In this document: one piece after another, positions 41,653-46,990 of the stretch
Layout: the number at the start of each line of letters is the position of its first letter
Position numbering within the stretch: the stretch's first letter is position 1
Source: JABMMZ01 sp040403495
GTDB lineage: Bacteria; Bacteroidota; Bacteroidia; NS11-12g; UBA955
Reading direction: 5' to 3'
Length of the DNA stretch: 46,990 nt
Assembly (NCBI GenBank): GCA_040403495.1
Contig: JBBAKM010000024.1
Span: forward strand, 1 to 46,990
Position numbers and translations under genes: made by a program
The notes under the pieces: generated by a model
What the model was told of the DNA's origin: nothing
The model's input: only the letters and a program-made list of their open reading frames with translations
Databases searched by the model: none

Positions 41653-42186
41653 ATGACAAACATAACCCCCCCTTTTAATTTTAATAAGTGGATTGAAGAA
41701 AATAGACATCTCTTGAAACCACCCGTTGGTAATAAAAATTTAACGATTGGTGCTGGAGATTTTATTGTAATGGTGGTTGCTGGACCTAATGCCCGTAAGG
41801 ATTATCACTACAATGAAACGGAAGAGTTTTTCTACCAATTGGAAGGGGATATTAATGTTAGAATTCAACAAGATGGGAAAGCTGTTGACATTCCTCTCAC
41901 TGCCGGTGATATGTTTTTATTGCCTGCAAAGGTTCCTCATTCTCCTGCCCGTTCTGCCAATTCATTGGGTTTGGTAGTGGAAAGAGTGCGTGCCGGAAAA
42001 GGATTTACCGATGGATTAATGTGGTTTTGTGAAAAATGTAACCATCCCTTACATGCCTATCATTTTGAATTAAATGACATTGAAAAAGACTTTATTCCTC
42101 GTTTTAAGGAGTTTTATGGTAGTGAAGATTTACGTACCTGTAAATCATGTGGTCATGTAATGGAAACTGACCCTAGATTTGTTTAA
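41653..42186 (+). CDS. haaO: 3-hydroxyanthranilate 3,4-dioxygenase
   Basis: A 177-residue cupin dioxygenase that opens the ring of 3-hydroxyanthranilate on the way to quinolinate and NAD. The iron-binding cupin motif is KDYHYNETEEFFYQLEGD (His and Glu ligands) with the third His in LLPAKVPHSPARS. The bacterial rubredoxin-like second metal site is complete: CEKCNHPLHAYHF and CKSCGHVM near the C-terminus. No other kynurenine-pathway gene is in the window. It is convergent with pdxA, 9 bases between stops. Confidence 0.93.
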   Translation: MTNITPPFNFNKWIEENRHLLKPPVGNKNLTIGAGDFIVMVVAGPNARKDYHYNETEEFFYQLEGDINVRIQQDGKAVDIPLTAGDMFLLPAKVPHSPARSANSLGLVVERVRAGKGFTDGLMWFCEKCNHPLHAYHFELNDIEKDFIPRFKEFYGSEDLRTCKSCGHVMETDPRFV

Positions 42187-42195
42187 AGGGAAAAA

Positions 42196-43260
42196 TTAAC
42201 CTTTTTCTAATCTAAATCTCTCACGCTTAAATTCTGAATATTTAAGTGGATTTTTTGATAACTCGTCTGATTCATTTCTTGTATGATACAAATGAACGGC
42301 TTCGAACAATGCATTGGTGAAACTTAAATTACTTGCTATGTTTTTGCCAACTAAGTCGTATGCCGTGCCATGGTCGGGACTGGTTCTAATAATAGGAAGT
42401 CCTGCAGTGTAGTTAACACCATCTTCAAAAGCCATACTTTTAAAAGGAATCAAACCTTGGTCGTGGTACATTGCCATTACTAAATCAAATTTAGAATACA
42501 ATTTCATTCCAAAGAAACCGTCAGCACTGTATGGTCCCATACAAAAAATACCTTCTTCATTGGCTTGTTTTATTGCAGGTTCTATAATGGTTTGCTCTTC
42601 TTGTCCCATTTTACCATTGTCGCCGTTGTGAGGATTTAAACCCAATAATGCAATCTTTGGTTTGTTGATACCAAAGTCGGTTTTTAAACTTTCATGAGCT
42701 ATTTTTACTTTCTTTACTATTAATTCAGTTGTTATAGTTTGTGCTATTTTACTTATTGGAATATGTTCTGTAATCAATCCCACACGAATGTCGTCATTAA
42801 ATAGTACCATTAATGACTCTGATTTTTTATATGCTTTAGTAATATGTCCTGTATGTCCTGTAAAGCCTTCTGCAGTTTTTACAGTCGATTTGTCCAAGGG
42901 TGCAGTAACGATGGCATCTAAATGGCCTGCAAGTGAATCTACTAACATTCTATCCAAAGCCATTAAGGCTTCCTTACCCGAACCTTCATCTGCTTTGCCA
43001 AGTGAAATTTCAAAAGCTTCCTGACTGCTCACTATTAAGTTTAGTTGATTAGGTTTTGCTTCTTTAATGTCTCTTATTAACACATAACTAGGCTGTTCCA
43101 TATTCAATAACTTTTTGTAAAAAGTAAATGATTTTGGATTGGCGTATAATACTGGAATACAGTGTTCGTAAATGAAAGAGTGCTGAAGCGTTTTTAAGAT
43201 GACTTCAAACCCAATTCCATTAGGGTCGCCTTGGGAGATTCCTATGATTGGTAATTTCAT
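42196..43260 (-). CDS. pdxA: 4-hydroxythreonine-4-phosphate dehydrogenase
   Basis: A 354-residue PdxA, an NAD-dependent enzyme of pyridoxal phosphate synthesis by the DXP route. Marks are GISQGDPNGIGFEVI at the N-terminus, TAPLDKSTV, GFTGHTGHI and ALLGLNPHNGDNGKMGQEE with metal-binding His, and AMYHDQGLIPFKSMAFEDGVN. It starts one base after the stop of pepA, so the two are coupled. Length is normal. Confidence 0.95.
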   Translation of the reverse strand: MKLPIIGISQGDPNGIGFEVILKTLQHSFIYEHCIPVLYANPKSFTFYKKLLNMEQPSYVLIRDIKEAKPNQLNLIVSSQEAFEISLGKADEGSGKEALMALDRMLVDSLAGHLDAIVTAPLDKSTVKTAEGFTGHTGHITKAYKKSESLMVLFNDDIRVGLITEHIPISKIAQTITTELIVKKVKIAHESLKTDFGINKPKIALLGLNPHNGDNGKMGQEEQTIIEPAIKQANEEGIFCMGPYSADGFFGMKLYSKFDLVMAMYHDQGLIPFKSMAFEDGVNYTAGLPIIRTSPDHGTAYDLVGKNIASNLSFTNALFEAVHLYHTRNESDELSKNPLKYSEFKRERFRLEKG

Positions 43261-43261
43261 A

Positions 43262-44701
43262 TTACTTTTTAGTTGTTGAACATTGTTTGCTTAAAAAATC
43301 TATCATCATTCTAACCCCAACTCCTGTTCCACCAATGGTTTGATAGCCTTTGTCTGCATGATTAAATGCGGTACCTGCTATGTCTATGTGCATCCAAGGG
43401 TAGTCTGTAAAATGTTCCAAAAATTTAGCAGCACTAATTTGTCCACCTTCACCTTTGCCTAAATTGGTCATGTCCGCAACTGATGATTTTAATTCATCTG
43501 CGTAATCTTTCCACAATGGAAACTCAATTAAACGCTCAAATACGGCATAACTGCTTTCGAACATTTGTCCTTTGTATTCGTCATTTGCAGTTCCCATCAT
43601 CGCCGAAGCATAGGGGCCTATCGCTCTAACGGCTGCACCTGTTAATGTTGCAAAATCAACAACTAACTCTGGTTTTAGTTTTTTAGCAAAATGTAAAGCA
43701 TCTGCTAATACCAATCGACCTTCTGCATCTGTGTTTAGTATTTCAACGGTTGTGCCACTGTACATTGTTATTACATCGCCGGGTGCGTAACTATTTTCGC
43801 CAATCCAATTGTCCGTAGCAGGAACTAATCCAACCACGTGTAAAGGTAGTTTTAAGATTGCTATAGCATACATAACTCCTGCCACAACTGCACTTCCAGC
43901 CATGTCACACTTCATGAAATCCATACTTTGCGGCGTAGGTTTTAAGCTTAATCCACCCGTATCATATACTATCCCTTTGCCAACTAAAACAAATGGTTTT
44001 TTGTTAGTGGCATTTTTGGGCTTATATTCCATAATGTTGAAAGTAGGAGGTATTTTACTGCCTTTGTTTACAGCCAAAAGTCCGCCCATTTTCTGTGTTG
44101 CTATTTTAGCTTCATTCCAAACTTCTAATTTAAACCCTGCCTCTTTGCTGAGTTTTTTAAACTCCTCGGACAACTGAATTGCATTTAAATAACTTTGTGG
44201 TTCGTTCACTAAGTCTCTAGCTACATAAGTTGCTTTGATGATAGTGTTAAGTTCATGAAGCGCCTCTTCAGTCATTTCTTTACATACAATGTGTATGGAA
44301 GATAATGTGTTTTTAACGTCTTCCGATTTGGTTTTATATTTTAAAAACTGATAGTTTTTAAGCGCAATTCCTTCGGTTAATGCAAGCGCAGATGAAGCCT
44401 CCTCAGAAAAAATAGCGGCTTGACTTACTTTGTTATGATTCAGTTGTTTTGATAGTTCTGCACCAACAGATCTTAATTTTTCTTTTTGTTCCCAATGGTT
44501 CGGATTTTCTGTGATTACAACATAGTGGTAAAGTTCGCCATTGTATAAATACAGCCATTGTTTTTTGTTTTTAATGGCATCTATAATTGCTTTGTTCTCC
44601 TTAGGAGTCAAGGACTTTAAAGACTTAAAACCAACACTGTTTATAATGGTAATAATATGGTCGGCAACACTTGCTTTCGCTTTTATTTGTATGTTCAACA
44701 T
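43262..44701 (-). CDS. pepA: M17 leucyl aminopeptidase
   Basis: A 479-residue cytosolic M17 aminopeptidase. The catalytic half has VGKGIVYDTGGLSLKP, KCDMAGSAVV with a bridging Lys/Asp, and the family signature NTDAEGRLVLADAL with zinc ligands. The N-terminal non-catalytic domain is shorter than in E. coli PepA, as is usual in Bacteroidota. It is first in an operon with pdxA and has a consensus promoter at 44711-44741, with a leader of only about five bases. Confidence 0.93.
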   Translation of the reverse strand: MLNIQIKAKASVADHIITIINSVGFKSLKSLTPKENKAIIDAIKNKKQWLYLYNGELYHYVVITENPNHWEQKEKLRSVGAELSKQLNHNKVSQAAIFSEEASSALALTEGIALKNYQFLKYKTKSEDVKNTLSSIHIVCKEMTEEALHELNTIIKATYVARDLVNEPQSYLNAIQLSEEFKKLSKEAGFKLEVWNEAKIATQKMGGLLAVNKGSKIPPTFNIMEYKPKNATNKKPFVLVGKGIVYDTGGLSLKPTPQSMDFMKCDMAGSAVVAGVMYAIAILKLPLHVVGLVPATDNWIGENSYAPGDVITMYSGTTVEILNTDAEGRLVLADALHFAKKLKPELVVDFATLTGAAVRAIGPYASAMMGTANDEYKGQMFESSYAVFERLIEFPLWKDYADELKSSVADMTNLGKGEGGQISAAKFLEHFTDYPWMHIDIAGTAFNHADKGYQTIGGTGVGVRMMIDFLSKQCSTTKK

Positions 44702-44710
44702 AAGTTAGGG

Positions 44711-44741
44711 CAAAGTTAATAAGAATGGATGGTATTTCAAA
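44711..44741 (-). promoter_or_regulatory. Promoter of the pepA-pdxA operon
   Basis: On the minus strand TTTG (44741-44738), a 19-base spacer and TAACTTTG (44718-44711). The box ends 9 bases before the ATG. Confidence 0.65.
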
Positions 44742-44835
44742 TTATCGTTTTCTAATGATAAACGTGTCGTTTGAATAATAAAATGTTTTAGGGTAGTGAA
44801 AGAAAACAAGGGCCAAGAACTAAGTCTCAAGAAAG

Positions 44836-46890
44836 TTACCAAATCTTAATTCTTTCGCCTGCCGGTAACCACATTTTGTCTCCTTCTTTTAAACCAAATG
44901 CTTCGTAAAATTCATTTAAGTGTCTCAATGGACCATTGATTCTTTGTCTAGCAGGAGCATGTGGGTCGGTCAGTATTCTGTTGCGTAATTCCTCGTCTTT
45001 GATGTTGTTGTGCCATACTTGAGCCCAACTTAAAAAGAATCTTTGCTGCCAAGTGAATCCATCAATAGGTGCAGGTTCTTTTTTCCCTTTCATCGATCTC
45101 ACTAAGGCGTAATATGCCAATGTAAGTCCGCCCAAATCTGCAATATTTTCTCCTATGGTAAGTTCACCATTTACAAATACTTGAGGCAATACCTCAAATT
45201 TATTAAAATAGGAAATATAGCTTTTGCTTAAATTGTTAAAATTGGTAAAGTCTGCTTCGGTCCACCAATTTCTTAAGTTACCCACTTCATCGTATTGCGC
45301 CCCTTGGTCGTCAAAACCGTGGGTGAATTCATGGCCAATAACCGCAATAATTCCACCATAATTAATGGCATCATCAGCGTTAGGATTAAAAAATGGTGCT
45401 TGTAAAATGCCCGCAGGAAAAACGATTTCATTGTTCAACGGATTGTAATAAGCATTTACTGTTTGTGGCGACATGTACCAACGTTTTTTGTCAACCGGTT
45501 TGCCAATGTCTTTTACCATTTTTTTGTGACTCCATTCACTGTTCGAAATCACATTTGCAATCAATGTACTAGGTGTAATATTGATGGCTGAATAGTCGTC
45601 CCATTGGTCAGGATATCCTATTTTGTAGGTAAAAGTGGATAGTTTTTTCTTTGCCATCTTTTTGGTGCTTTCGCTCATCCAGGCAAGTTGGTCTATTCTT
45701 TCGCCATATACAGCACGAACATTTTCTATCATTTCAGATACCTTTTGTTTGGACTCTTCAGGGAAATATTTTTTGGTGTAAAGTCTGCCTAAGATATTTC
45801 CTTCTCCAATACTTTCTGTTATATCAATGGCTTGTATTTCGCGTTTTTTCTGCTCTTTGATACCACTTTTGATAACGCCATAAAAATTAAACCTTTCATT
45901 CTTAAAAGCTGACGGTAAGTAGGTGCTGTATGAAATAATCAATTTATACAAAGTATATTGTTTTAAAACATCTACAGGAACACTGCTCAAAAGGGTGTTT
46001 AATTTTTGATAATATTGAAGGTTTTGAACTACAACAGTGTCGGTAATAACTTGTTGTTGAGCCGCAAAATTAACCCAGTCAATGTTTTTGCTTTGTTTTT
46101 GTAAATCTTTTAGAGCGACTTTATTGTAGGTTTTTAAAGGGTCTCTAAGTTCAACATTGCTCAATTGAATGGCAGCTAATTTGGTTTCAAAGTCAAGCAA
46201 AGATTTGCCAATATTAGTTTGTGATTTACCACTTAACTTCATCAGGTTATCTACGTGTTTTACAAATTCATTGCGAATGCTTTTCATACGTTCGTCTGTT
46301 CCTGAATAGTAGCTTTTTTCACCTAAACTTAAGCCACCTTGCACCATTTTTACAGCATTCATAGCACTGTTTTTATCGTCGGCATCCACATAAATACCTA
46401 CGACACTAGGAACACCTATAATTTGCAATTTCCCACTCAATGCCACCCATTGGTCTAACTGTTTTACTTGTTCTATTTCATTGATATAGTTTTGCAAAGG
46501 ATTCAAACCCAATTTTTCAATCAACATGGTATCCATAAATGAACGGTACATGTCTGCTATTTTTTGCTCATCGGATTGCGGCTTGTTCGATTTGTTTTTT
46601 GAAACCTCATCAATGATACCTTTTAGCTTAACTTCTGAATTTTCTTTGTCTAAAATGCCAAAAGCACCCCAAGTTCCCTCAGTAGAAGGAATCGGATTTA
46701 GTTTTTTCCAACCACCATTTGCAAAACTGTCAAAATCATCTTGAGGTCTGTATCGACGGTCGAGAGAGCTCGTGTCAAAACCATCGTTTATTGCCACTTC
46801 TTCTGTTTGTGGCGCACTTGTTGAACTGCATTGAGTTAAGGTGCTTAAAATAAGACAAGCCAAAAAGCCATTGTAAAGGGTTTGTTTCAT
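44836..46890 (-). CDS. M13 family (neprilysin-like) metallopeptidase, lipoprotein
   Basis: A 684-residue exported zinc endopeptidase. A lipoprotein signal (lipobox LTQC at about Cys22) is followed by the M13 N-terminal helical domain (about 35-430, starting RYRPQDDFDSFANGGW) and the catalytic domain with VIGHEFTHGFDDQGAQYD (zinc His pair and Glu), GENIADLGGL (third ligand Glu) and the closing RINGPLRHLNEFYEAFG. It is complete and of normal length. It probably acts on peptides at the cell envelope. Its promoter region lies at the window edge; a weak TAAAATTG box precedes the ATG by six bases. Confidence 0.93.
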   Translation of the reverse strand: MKQTLYNGFLACLILSTLTQCSSTSAPQTEEVAINDGFDTSSLDRRYRPQDDFDSFANGGWKKLNPIPSTEGTWGAFGILDKENSEVKLKGIIDEVSKNKSNKPQSDEQKIADMYRSFMDTMLIEKLGLNPLQNYINEIEQVKQLDQWVALSGKLQIIGVPSVVGIYVDADDKNSAMNAVKMVQGGLSLGEKSYYSGTDERMKSIRNEFVKHVDNLMKLSGKSQTNIGKSLLDFETKLAAIQLSNVELRDPLKTYNKVALKDLQKQSKNIDWVNFAAQQQVITDTVVVQNLQYYQKLNTLLSSVPVDVLKQYTLYKLIISYSTYLPSAFKNERFNFYGVIKSGIKEQKKREIQAIDITESIGEGNILGRLYTKKYFPEESKQKVSEMIENVRAVYGERIDQLAWMSESTKKMAKKKLSTFTYKIGYPDQWDDYSAINITPSTLIANVISNSEWSHKKMVKDIGKPVDKKRWYMSPQTVNAYYNPLNNEIVFPAGILQAPFFNPNADDAINYGGIIAVIGHEFTHGFDDQGAQYDEVGNLRNWWTEADFTNFNNLSKSYISYFNKFEVLPQVFVNGELTIGENIADLGGLTLAYYALVRSMKGKKEPAPIDGFTWQQRFFLSWAQVWHNNIKDEELRNRILTDPHAPARQRINGPLRHLNEFYEAFGLKEGDKMWLPAGERIKIW

Positions 46891-46990
46891 GTTAGCAATT
46901 TTAGGGAAAAAAATATTATTTTTTAAATAAAGAATAACAATAGCGTCCTAAATAAATAAAAAAAGAAAGGGTAGTTTTTATCCTCAGAGT

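Noticed and set aside
42184..42205. Terminator between haaO and pdxA
   Set aside because: Only a five-base AAAGG/CCTTT stem is present, too weak to call.

Overview
The window is a 46,990-base piece of a Bacteroidota chromosome, probably a free-living or environmental lineage assembled from short reads. The evidence is low GC, two proteins with C-terminal type IX secretion sorting domains (an S8 protease and a matrixin-like protease), an ECF sigma / FecR anti-sigma / STN-domain cassette, glycine-lipid synthases of the GlsA/GlsB type, and repeated promoters of the form TTTG-N18-21-TAnnTTTG, which is the Bacteroidota sigma-A consensus. I cannot place it below phylum with confidence. A run of 100 N marks a scaffold join inside a tRNA-Asn gene.

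Layout. 1-2.3 kb: an unrecognised gene, a lone XRE regulator and a HigBA-type toxin-antitoxin pair whose toxin appears to start at ATT. 2.3-8.5 kb: rlmD and a thioredoxin-like exported protein on the minus strand, divergent from a giant DUF4175 membrane/coiled-coil protein coupled to tsaB. 8.5-13.2 kb: a 1588-residue secreted subtilase. 13.3-18.4 kb: a STAS-like protein, a histidine kinase and a NarL-type regulator in one operon, divergent from an 830-residue fusion of an alpha-oxoamine-synthase-like PLP enzyme with a FemAB/GNAT-like acyltransferase, followed by a small unknown gene. 18.4-23.5 kb: envelope amidase, LptD and the NAD(P)HX repair enzyme. 23.7-27.9 kb: a head-GIN lipoprotein and a sigma/anti-sigma cassette whose usual TonB receptor is replaced by an STN protein with surface repeats. 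28-33.6 kb: exported KatG, matrixin protease, GNAT, small secreted repeat protein. 33.7-37.1 kb: AGCS transporter and a tight mtnN-DUF985-apt purine-salvage operon. 37.1-39.8 kb: a nonsense-disrupted AAA/DUF4143 ATPase, a GIY-YIG nuclease and a cluster of tRNA-derived repeats carrying a perfect palindrome around tRNA-Asn. 39.7-46.9 kb: glycine-lipid acyltransferases, 3-hydroxyanthranilate dioxygenase, pdxA, pepA and an M13 peptidase.

The most unusual parts are: (1) the tRNA-Asn locus, where pieces of the tRNA's 3' and 5' ends are repeatedly joined to a TCCCGAT-NNNN-ATCGGGA palindrome, two such units flanking a GIY-YIG nuclease gene; (2) the PLP-synthase/acyltransferase fusion with a divergent signalling operon; (3) several genes whose -7 box sits 4-5 bases before the ATG, predicting leaderless mRNAs; (4) the toxin with an ATT start; (5) a KatG with a signal peptide.
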